Shown: positions 57,961 to 64,000 of the stretch, piece after piece
Layout: each line of letters starts with the position of its first letter
Numbering within the stretch: position 1 is the first letter of the stretch
Source of the DNA: Streptomyces tanashiensis
Lineage (GTDB): Bacteria; Actinomycetota; Actinomycetes; Streptomycetales; Streptomycetaceae
Direction of reading: 5' to 3'
NCBI RefSeq assembly: GCF_014648895.1
Contig: NZ_BMRZ01000005.1
Coordinates: 186,001 to 250,000 of the forward strand
DNA: 64,000 nt
The notes under the pieces: model-generated
Database searches by the model: none
Told to the model about the DNA's origin: nothing
The model's input: the letters and a program-made list of their open reading frames with translations, nothing else
Program-made: the position numbers and the translations under genes

Positions 57961-59094
57961 TCAGGACAGCCAGGCCATCCCGATGATCAGGAAGACCACG
58001 AAGGCGATGGCCCCGGCCACGGCGGCCGTCTTGCGCGGATGACGCCGGGAGAGCTCGGCGAGCTTGTCGCCGGTGCTCGCCGGGCTCTGGCGACGCCGGG
58101 CGGCGGGAGCGGACCGGGGCGCCGGCGGCCGGTTCATCGGCGGCGGGGTCGGCGCGGGCGTGTGCACCGGCGCGGGCATGGGCATGGGGGCGTGCCCGGC
58201 CGTCTGATGAGGCGGGGGCCCGACCGGGGCGTGCCCGGCGGCCCGGTGCGGCGTGTGGGGCCGGACCGGGGCGGCCCCGGGGTAGGAACGCCAGGCTCCC
58301 GAGGAGAACCAGTCCGCGATCGCCTGTGCCGGGGGTCGCTGCTCCGGCTGCTTGGCGAGCAGGCTCAGCAGGTACGTCTCGAACTCGGGCGGCAGCGCCG
58401 CCCCGAGCCGGCTCGGGGGCACCGGCGCGGTGTCGATGTGCTGGTAGAGCAGGGCCGTCGCGGTGTCCGCGCGGAACGGCGGCCTTCCGGTGAGGAGTTG
58501 ATACAGCACGCAGCCCAGCGAGTACACGTCGGAGGCGGGTGACGCGGGCTGCCCGAGGGCCCGTTCGGGCGCGAGATAGAGCCCCGTGCCCACGATCTGA
58601 CCCGTCGTCGTGAGGGCGGCCGAGGGGTCGTCGACGAACCGGGCGATGCCGAAGTCGGCCAGCTTCACGGTGCCTTCGGCGTCGACGAGGAGGTTCCCCG
58701 GCTTGATGTCCCGGTGCACCACGCCCTGCCGGTGCGCGGCCGCCAGCCCGGCGGCGGCGTGCGCGGCGACCACGGCGACCCGCTCGGCGGGCAGGATCAG
58801 CGGGTCGGAGGGGCTCCCGGCGAGACTGTCGCCCTCCACCAACTCCATCACCAGGAACAGCTTTCCGTCCCAGGTGCCGAAGTCGAAGACGCCCACCACG
58901 TGCGGATGACTGAGCCGCGCGGCGGTCTGCGCCTCCAGGCGGAAGCGGTCACCGGCGGAGGGGTCGGTCGCCTGGGCCAGCATCAGTTTCACGGCCACGG
59001 CCCGGCCCAGGACCTCGTCGGTGGCCTGCCACACCTCGCCCATGCCGCCCCGGCCGATACACACATGAAGCCGATATCGGTCCGCGACCAGCAC
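57961..59094 (-). CDS. Membrane Ser/Thr protein kinase
   Basis: This 377-residue Hanks-type kinase has 'IGRGGMGEVWQA', 'AVKLML' (Lys), 'HRDIKPGNLLVD', 'LADFGIARF' and an APE motif. A Pro/His/Ala-rich linker (about 265-335) leads to one TM helix at the very C-terminus (about 355-376), with no outer sensor domain. GTG 59094 is chosen (GGGTGG upstream); the much longer open frame upstream is not coding. Signals must come from the cytoplasm or partner proteins. Confidence 0.92.
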   Translation of the reverse strand: MLVADRYRLHVCIGRGGMGEVWQATDEVLGRAVAVKLMLAQATDPSAGDRFRLEAQTAARLSHPHVVGVFDFGTWDGKLFLVMELVEGDSLAGSPSDPLILPAERVAVVAAHAAAGLAAAHRQGVVHRDIKPGNLLVDAEGTVKLADFGIARFVDDPSAALTTTGQIVGTGLYLAPERALGQPASPASDVYSLGCVLYQLLTGRPPFRADTATALLYQHIDTAPVPPSRLGAALPPEFETYLLSLLAKQPEQRPPAQAIADWFSSGAWRSYPGAAPVRPHTPHRAAGHAPVGPPPHQTAGHAPMPMPAPVHTPAPTPPPMNRPPAPRSAPAARRRQSPASTGDKLAELSRRHPRKTAAVAGAIAFVVFLIIGMAWLS

Positions 59095-59260
59095 CTGGAG
59101 ACCACCCTTTCGACGATCGATCAACCTGACGGAAGAGAACCAGCGTAGAGCCGCCCGCCGTCGACTCTCGCCGCGCTCCCCCCTCCGGGCTCCCGTCCGG
59201 TGCACGACACCCGAGGTCCGGGTGAACGGAAGGTGTCCCCGGGCGGTTAGCATCGCGGCC

Positions 59261-59327
59261 CGGAGCGAGTACGGAGCGCGTTCCGGAGCGAGTCCGGAGC
59301 AGTTCCGGAGCGAGTCCGGAGCGGGTT
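59261..59327 (+). repeat. 22-bp tandem repeat upstream of the glycosyltransferase gene
   Basis: Three imperfect units of CGGAGCGAGTCCGGAGCxxTT occupy 59261-59282, 59283-59304 and 59305-59327, 27 bases before the glycosyltransferase start. Confidence 0.75.
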
Positions 59328-59353
59328 CCGGCGGACATGGGACGGAGTGGGTC

Positions 59354-60232
59354 GTGGCGCGACCGCGTGTAGGTGTGGCGGTACTGACGATGGGCACGCG
59401 CCCCGCCGAGCTGCGGGCCCTGCTCGACGCCGTGGCGGGCCAGGACGAGCCCGCCGCCCGGATCGTCGTCGTCGGCAACGGCACCGGGTCGCTCCCGGCG
59501 CTCCCCGAGGGGGTGACCGGGGTCGAACTCCCCGAGAACCGTGGCGTCTCGGGCGGCCGGAACGTCGCGATCGAGACGCTGCGCGCGTTCGGCGACGTCG
59601 ACATCGTGGTGGACCTCGACGACGACGGTCTCCTCGTCGACACGGACGTCTTCCGCCGCCTCGCCGACCTGTACGAGGCGGACCCGGCCCTCGGCATCGT
59701 CTCGTTCCGCATCGCCGACGAGACGGGCGAGACGCAGCGCCGGCACATCCCCCGCCTCGGGGCGAAGGACCCGCTGCGCGGCGGCGAGGTGACCACCTTC
59801 CTCGGCGGCGGCCACGGCCTGTCGATGCCGATGCTCGACCGGATCGGCGGCTGGCCGGAGGACTTCTTCTTCACCCACGAGGAGACCGACCTCGCCTGGC
59901 GGGCGCTCGACGGGGGCTGGAAGGTCCTGTACGCGCCGGAACTCCTGCTCCAGCACCCGAAGACCAGCCCGGCCCGGCACGCCGTCTACTACCGGATGAC
60001 CGCCCGCAACCGGGTCTGGCTGGCCAAGCGCAACCTGCCGGTCCTGCTCGTCCCCGTCTACCTCGGCGTGTGGACCCTGCTGACCCTGGCCCGCACCCGC
60101 TCCCTGCCGGGCCTCAAGGCCTGGTTCGGCGGCTTCGCGGAGGGCGTGCGCCGCTCCTGCGGCCCCCGGGCCCCGATGCGCTGGTCCACGGTCGTCCGCA
60201 TGACCCGCCTGGGCCGCCCGCCGGTGATCTAG
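59354..60232 (+). CDS. Family 2 glycosyltransferase
   Basis: This 292-residue GT-A enzyme has 'GVAVLTMGTRPAELRALLDA', 'VELPENRGVSGGRNVAIE', the DxD in 'DIVVDLDDDGLLVD' and the acceptor-site region 'GWPEDFFFTHEETDLAWRAL'. It resembles rhamnosyl/galactofuranosyl-type transferases acting on envelope glycans. A hydrophobic stretch near 232-250 may attach it to the membrane. GTG 59354 has GGAG upstream. Confidence 0.9.
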   Translation: MARPRVGVAVLTMGTRPAELRALLDAVAGQDEPAARIVVVGNGTGSLPALPEGVTGVELPENRGVSGGRNVAIETLRAFGDVDIVVDLDDDGLLVDTDVFRRLADLYEADPALGIVSFRIADETGETQRRHIPRLGAKDPLRGGEVTTFLGGGHGLSMPMLDRIGGWPEDFFFTHEETDLAWRALDGGWKVLYAPELLLQHPKTSPARHAVYYRMTARNRVWLAKRNLPVLLVPVYLGVWTLLTLARTRSLPGLKAWFGGFAEGVRRSCGPRAPMRWSTVVRMTRLGRPPVI

Positions 60233-60301
60233 GAGAGGACGCCGGGGGCTGCCGGCCGGCAGCCCCCGGGAGCGGTGCTCCGAAGCCTCCCCGGAAACCA
60301 C

Positions 60302-60339
60302 TCAGGGGCCCGACCCGCTTTCGCGGATCAGGCCCCTGA
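60302..60339. terminator. Terminator between glycosyltransferase and tRNA-Pro
   Basis: TCAGGGGCC/GGCCCCTGA is a 9-base perfect outer stem with an inner CCGC-TTTC-GCGG pairing. It ends the glycosyltransferase transcript on one strand and the tRNA on the other. Confidence 0.85.
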
Positions 60340-60355
60340 ACTGGTCTTACGGCTG

Positions 60356-60429
60356 TCGGGGTGGCGGGATTTGAACCCACGACCTCTTCGTCCCGAACGA
60401 AGCGCGCTGCCAAGCTGCGCTACACCCCG
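60356..60429 (-). tRNA. tRNA-Pro (anticodon CGG)
   Basis: Reading the minus strand, a 7-bp acceptor stem (CGGGGTG/CACCCCG), D arm (GCGC..GCGC), anticodon arm CTTCG-TTCGGGA-CGAAG and T arm (GTGGGTTCAAATCCCGC) fold into a complete cloverleaf with discriminator A. The loop gives anticodon CGG, which reads proline CCG. CCA is not encoded. Confidence 0.96.
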
Positions 60430-60467
60430 ATGTCGCTGCTTTGTTCTTCACGTCGCGGCGACATCGA

Positions 60468-61205
60468 TTACTTTAGCCCACGCGCGCGCTCAGACGAAAT
60501 CCGGTATTCGGGGGACCTCGGCGCAGGTCGGATGCGGTCCAGGCCGACGATCGCGAGACCGAGGGCGAAGAAGGCCGCGCCGAGGACGACGGCGTTGGTG
60601 AGGACGCCCGCGTAGCCGTGGACGGTCACGTCGAGGAACGGGTACGTGTAGCGGGTGGGCGCGTCGGGGGAGATCAGCGCGCCGCGGACCAGCGCGAAGG
60701 CGAAGTAGAGGCCCGGGGCCGCCAGCCACTGGGCGGCGTGGCGCCACCGGAGGGCCCCGGGCGCCGTGAGCAGGAGGAAGTCGAGGGCCGCCCCGATCGG
60801 GGTCACGGTGTGGAGCAGCTGGTTGGCGACGGCCTTCGCGCCGGTGAGCCGGGCGATCTCGGCGGCCTGGTTGAACTCGCTCGCCTCGTTGTCGAGGACC
60901 AGATGGAAGACGAGGCCGACGACCGAGATGCAGAGCAGCGCCCCGCCGGTCCACAGCGCGGGCAGCGGGGGGCGGCGGGTCCAGGCGCGGACGGCGCCGA
61001 GGCCGAGGACGACGGCGATCAGGATGTTGGACCAGATGGTGAAGAAGCTCAGGACGACGAGCACGCTCCCGTGGACGCACTCGATGACCAGGCCCGTCGC
61101 CGCGGCCAGGGCGATCAGGCCCCGGAAGGCCGCCGCCCGGGGGCGGCGGCGGGCGGCGGGTACGACGGCGGAGGCCGGCACGGCCACGGTTCGGGGCGTG
61201 AACAT
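60468..61205 (-). CDS. Pr6Pr family membrane protein
   Basis: This 245-residue protein has about six TM helices, with 'FFTIWSNILIAVVLGLGAVR', 'FHLVLDNEASEFN', 'NQLLHTVTPIGAALDFLLLT' and 'YTYPFLDVTVHGY', which match the Pr6Pr (FAR-17a/AIG1-like) membrane family. Function unknown. ATG 61205. The tRNA-Pro lies downstream on the same strand. Confidence 0.85.
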   Translation of the reverse strand: MFTPRTVAVPASAVVPAARRRPRAAAFRGLIALAAATGLVIECVHGSVLVVLSFFTIWSNILIAVVLGLGAVRAWTRRPPLPALWTGGALLCISVVGLVFHLVLDNEASEFNQAAEIARLTGAKAVANQLLHTVTPIGAALDFLLLTAPGALRWRHAAQWLAAPGLYFAFALVRGALISPDAPTRYTYPFLDVTVHGYAGVLTNAVVLGAAFFALGLAIVGLDRIRPAPRSPEYRISSERARGLK

Positions 61206-61222
61206 GCCCCCACCGTAGGTGG

Positions 61223-62161
61223 TCAGTCGCGCGCCGTCAGGGTGAGCAGGGTGACCTCGGGCGGGCAGGCGAAGCGGACGGGGGTGAAGCGGCTGGTGCC
61301 GCAGCCCGCCGAGACGTGGAGGAAGGAGGTCCGGTCGGCGACGGTGTGCGTGGAGAGCCCCTTGACGCGGTCCGTGTCCAGGTCGCAGTTGGTGACGAGC
61401 GCCCCGTAGAAGGGGATGCAGAGCTGGCCGCCGTGGGTGTGCCCGGCGAGGACCAGCTCGTAGCCGTCGGCCGTGAAGGCGTCGAGCGCGCGCAGGTACG
61501 GGGCGTGCACGACGCCCACCGTGAAGTCGGCCGAGGCGTCGGGGCCGCCGGTCACCCGCTCGTACCGGTCGCGCTTGATGTGCGGGTCGTCCAGGCCGGT
61601 GAAGGCGAGGTCGGCCTGCGGCAGCTTCAGCCGGCCGCGGGTGTTGGTGAGGTCCACCCAGCCGGCCGCGTCGAAGCCGTGCTTGAGGTCCTCCCACGGG
61701 TTGTGTACGGCGCCGACGACGGGCTTGTTGCCGTTGAGGCCGTGGCGGCCCTGCACCTTCTCCACCAGGTAGCGGCCGGGGTTGCGCAGCTGGGGGCCGT
61801 AGTAGTCGTTGGAGCCGAAGACGTACACGCCGGGGAACTCCATGAGCGGCCCGAGCGCGTCGAGGACCTCCGGCACGGCCTTCGGGTCGGAGAGGTTGTC
61901 GCCGGTGTTGACGACGAAGTCCGGGCGGAGCCCCGCGAGGGACTGCAGCCAGGCCCGCTTCTTGCGCTGGCCGCTCACCATGTGGATGTCCGAGACCTGG
62001 AGGACCCGCAGGTCGCGCATGCCGCGCGGGAGGACGGGGACCGTCACCCGGCGGAGCCGGAAGGAGCGGGCTTCGAAGCCGGCCGCGTAGACGATTCCGG
62101 CCGCTGCCGTCGCCGTGAGGCCTGCCGTGATCTTCAGGGGGATGCCGTACCGTGCGCGCAT
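61223..62161 (-). CDS. Membrane-anchored metallophosphoesterase
   Basis: This 312-residue protein has an N-terminal hydrophobic anchor (about 8-27). The calcineurin-like motif set is 'VLQVSDIHM', 'VVNTGDNLSD', 'FGSNDYYGP', 'VVHAP' and 'VLAGHTHGGQL'. It probably hydrolyses a phosphoester outside or at the membrane; relatives (YkuE type) act on lipid A-like or undecaprenyl substrates. ATG 62161 has GATGGGGGG upstream. The Pr6Pr gene starts 18 bases downstream, same strand. Confidence 0.92.
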   Translation of the reverse strand: MRARYGIPLKITAGLTATAAAGIVYAAGFEARSFRLRRVTVPVLPRGMRDLRVLQVSDIHMVSGQRKKRAWLQSLAGLRPDFVVNTGDNLSDPKAVPEVLDALGPLMEFPGVYVFGSNDYYGPQLRNPGRYLVEKVQGRHGLNGNKPVVGAVHNPWEDLKHGFDAAGWVDLTNTRGRLKLPQADLAFTGLDDPHIKRDRYERVTGGPDASADFTVGVVHAPYLRALDAFTADGYELVLAGHTHGGQLCIPFYGALVTNCDLDTDRVKGLSTHTVADRTSFLHVSAGCGTSRFTPVRFACPPEVTLLTLTARD

Positions 62162-62235
62162 CCCCCCATCGTCGCAGACCCGCTGAGCCGAAATGCGCGG
62201 GCGGTTCGGGTGGCGCACCTGCCACACTTGACCCC

Positions 62236-62700
62236 ATGACCACGCTCAAGGCGAAGCTCCAGGACGACCTCAACGCCGCGATCCGGGAGCGCGACGAACT
62301 GCGCTCCTCGACCCTGCGGCTCACCATCACCGCGATCACGAAGGAGGAGGTCGCCGGTACCACCAAGCGCGAACTCTCCGACGACGAGGTGCAGAAGGTG
62401 ATCGCGAAGGAGGCGAAGAAGCGCCGCGAGGCCGCGGACGCCTTCGCCAAGGGCGGTCGCCACGAGTCCGCCGAGCGGGAGAAGGCCGAGGGCCTGCTCC
62501 TCGACGCGTACCTGCCGAAGCAGCTCAGCGACGAGGAGCTCGACGGCATCGTCGCGGCGGCCGTCGCGGAGGCGAAGGCGGCGGGCGCCGAGGGGCCGCG
62601 TGCCATGGGCGCCGTCATGAAGATCGTGAACCCGAAGGTGGCCGGCCAGGCCGAGGGCGGCCGTGTCGCCGCCGCGGTGAAGAAGCTGCTCGCGGGCTGA
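62236..62700 (+). CDS. GatB/YqeY domain protein
   Basis: This 154-residue helical protein matches YqeY: 'LKAKLQDDLNAAIRERDELR', 'TLRLTITAITKEEV', 'EAKKRREAADAFAKGGR' and 'AEREKAEGLLLDAYLPKQLS'. The fold is shared with the tRNA-binding tail of GatB, but the cellular role is unproven. Divergent from the metallophosphoesterase; a strong terminator follows. Confidence 0.93.
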   Translation: MTTLKAKLQDDLNAAIRERDELRSSTLRLTITAITKEEVAGTTKRELSDDEVQKVIAKEAKKRREAADAFAKGGRHESAEREKAEGLLLDAYLPKQLSDEELDGIVAAAVAEAKAAGAEGPRAMGAVMKIVNPKVAGQAEGGRVAAAVKKLLAG

Positions 62701-62716
62701 CCCGCGGAGAGACGTA

Positions 62717-62759
62717 CGAGAGAGGGCGCCCCACCTGACCGGTGGGGCGCCCTCTCTCG
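62717..62759. terminator. Strong bidirectional terminator
   Basis: A perfect 19-base stem (CGAGAGAGGGCGCCCCACC and its complement) with a 5-base loop separates the convergent YqeY and penicillin-binding protein genes. Confidence 0.93.
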
Positions 62760-62776
62760 TGTCGCGTATCAGCGCG

Positions 62777-64000
62777 TCAGCGGTTTCCGCCGCGGTTGTT
62801 GCCGCGTCCGTCCGCGCCGCCGATCAGGTCCGGCGGGAGCGTGATCCCGCCGATCGGGTCGGTCGGCTTGGTGTCGCCGGGCTTGCCGTCGCGGGGCTTC
62901 CGGGGCTTGTTCGGGCCTTCGTCGCCCTCCTTCTCCGGGTCCTTGGGCTTCTCGGCCCGAGGCACGGAGACGGGGACGAAGCCCGGGGTCTGGCCGGCGT
63001 CCAGCGCGCCCGTCATCGCGATCTTCCAGATGGGGCCGGGGAGGCAGCCACCGCAGACCTTCTCGTAGTACTCGCCGCCGATGGTGATGTCGTACATCGA
63101 CTTCTTCTCGCCGACGTCGTCACCGACCCAGACGGCGGTGGACAGGTTCGGGGTGTAGCCGACGAACCAGGCGTCCTTGCGGTCGTTGGTCGTACCGGTC
63201 TTGCCCGCGTTGTCGCGGTCGCTGAGACCGGCCCGCGTACCGGTGCCGTCCTCGACGACGCCCTTCAGCATCTGGTTGACGGTGTCGGCGGTCCGGTCGC
63301 TCATGGCGCGCGTGCACTTGGTCTGCGGCACGTTCAGCTTGTCGCCGTTGGCGGCCTTGATCGACTCGATGGCGACCGGCGTGCAGTAGATGCCGCGGTT
63401 GGCGAAGGTCGCGTAGACGGACGCCATGTCGAGCGGGGTGCTCTCGATACTGCCGAGGGTGGCGGACGGGCTCTGCTTGATGGGCTTGCCCAGCTCGCGC
63501 TCGTAGCCGACGTTCTTCGCCATGGTCAGCGTCTCGCAGAGGCCGGCCATCTGCTCCAGCCTGGCGAAGTAGGTGTTGATGGACTTGCCGAGGGCGCTGG
63601 TCATGTCGTAGACGCCCTTCTCCGACTTGGTCTCGTTGTTCACCTCCCAGTTCGCGTAGCCGGAGGGCTTGCCGTCGCAGCGGGTGTACTCGTTCTCGCC
63701 GATGTTGATCTGCGCCGGGTCGTTGAAGCTGGTCGCCGGGCTGATGCCCTTCTCCAGGGCGGCCGCCGCCGTGATCGGCTTGAAGGTCGAACCGACCTGG
63801 AAGCCGTACGTCGTGCCGCCCATCTTGCTGCCGACGGCGAGGTTCAGCGTCGTCTGGTGCTGCTTCTGGTCCAGGCCGTACGGGCGGGACTGGCCCATCG
63901 ACAGGATGCGGCCGGTCTTGGGCTGGACCTGGACCACCGAGGCGGCGACCGGGTCGTCCTTGTTGATCTTCGCGATGGCGGCCTCGTTGGCGGCGGCCTG
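62777..64000 (-). CDS. Class A penicillin-binding protein, 3' part
   Basis: The last 407 residues of a bifunctional peptidoglycan synthase are visible; the glycosyltransferase part lies beyond the window. Transpeptidase motifs are SxxK in 'GSTFKPITAAAALEKG', SxN in 'GKSINTYFARLEQM' and KTG in 'AGKTGTTNDRKDAWFVGYTP'. A Cys pair (EKVCGGC) and a low-complexity Pro/Lys/Gly tail (about the last 70 residues) follow. It is anchored to the membrane and acts in the cell wall. Confidence 0.95.
   Translation of the reverse strand, partial: QAAANEAAIAKINKDDPVAASVVQVQPKTGRILSMGQSRPYGLDQKQHQTTLNLAVGSKMGGTTYGFQVGSTFKPITAAAALEKGISPATSFNDPAQINIGENEYTRCDGKPSGYANWEVNNETKSEKGVYDMTSALGKSINTYFARLEQMAGLCETLTMAKNVGYERELGKPIKQSPSATLGSIESTPLDMASVYATFANRGIYCTPVAIESIKAANGDKLNVPQTKCTRAMSDRTADTVNQMLKGVVEDGTGTRAGLSDRDNAGKTGTTNDRKDAWFVGYTPNLSTAVWVGDDVGEKKSMYDITIGGEYYEKVCGGCLPGPIWKIAMTGALDAGQTPGFVPVSVPRAEKPKDPEKEGDEGPNKPRKPRDGKPGDTKPTDPIGGITLPPDLIGGADGRGNNRGGNR

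Noticed and set aside
57961..59874. N-terminally extended form of the second Ser/Thr kinase
   Set aside because: The extension is Ser/Arg-rich antisense of the glycosyltransferase gene; GTG 59094 starts just before the kinase fold and has a ribosome site.
1..64000. Prophage, ICE or transposon within the window
   Set aside because: No integrase, transposase, phage structural or transfer gene was seen, and the tRNA-Pro shows no duplicated 3' end that would mark an attachment site.

Overview
This window is a 64 kb piece of a high-GC actinobacterial chromosome, almost certainly Streptomyces. The evidence is the extreme G/C bias at third codon positions, frequent GTG/TTG starts, the gene families present (DUF3151, DUF5063, DUF6191, DUF6232, Scr1/DUF397, SLATT) and a chitinase promoter of the Streptomyces type. 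It looks like central-chromosome DNA: purA, recR, ybaB, the ask-asd operon, SURF1 and a tRNA-Pro are present. I see no insertion sequence, integrase, prophage or CRISPR array. No intergenic stretch exceeds about 300 bases.

Layout. 0-11 kb: a PLP C-S lyase/aminotransferase, a secreted beta-propeller protein, a DHA2 exporter, a DUF3151 protein, a tryptophan-to-anthranilate operon (kynA, kynU and a probable kynurenine formamidase), and a secreted FG-GAP protein behind an ECF-type promoter. 11-25 kb: a two-component system, a P450, an alpha/beta hydrolase with a divergent MarR regulator, an ABC exporter with a divergent GbsR/MarR regulator, a membrane protein with 13 hexapeptide repeats, a DAG-kinase-like protein, purA, and an SDR/LysR divergent pair. 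25-37 kb: a DUF6232 membrane protein coupled to a small partner, a Ser/Thr kinase in operon with a PstS-like protein, an oxidoreductase, an azoreductase behind a SoxR-like box, a GH19 chitinase, an Scr1-type regulator with DUF397, a MarR plus DJ-1 operon, an aminotransferase and a GntR regulator. 37-48 kb: a SLATT membrane protein, ybaB-recR-DUF5063, then a STAND NTPase and a small two-TM protein inserted before ask-asd, then an ECF sigma factor and its membrane partner. 48-64 kb: SURF1, an S9 peptidase, a methyltransferase, an Lrp-type regulator, an LAL-like TPR protein, a YdcF protein, an alkylsulfatase, a second Ser/Thr kinase, a glycosyltransferase, tRNA-Pro, a Pr6Pr protein, a metallophosphoesterase, a YqeY protein and the 3' part of a class A penicillin-binding protein.

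Most interesting. Two loci share one unusual plan: a small two-TM protein whose C-terminus carries a Gly-rich motif, next to a partner whose N-terminus carries the same motif. One pair is STAND NB-ARC/TPR protein (40727-42730) plus 2TM protein (42749-43183). The other is DUF6232 protein (24802-25407) plus a 104-residue protein (25404-25718). This resembles receptor/effector pairs joined by amyloid-type signalling motifs; that link is inference. Other notable points are an ask-linked ASA dehydrogenase whose catalytic Cys position is Ser, a shared ECF promoter (ACAACC-N14-CGWGTC) upstream of the sigma factor gene and a gene 37 kb away, and tandem duplications across or beside stop codons at several loci, including one that creates a 16-codon ORF between recR and its neighbour.
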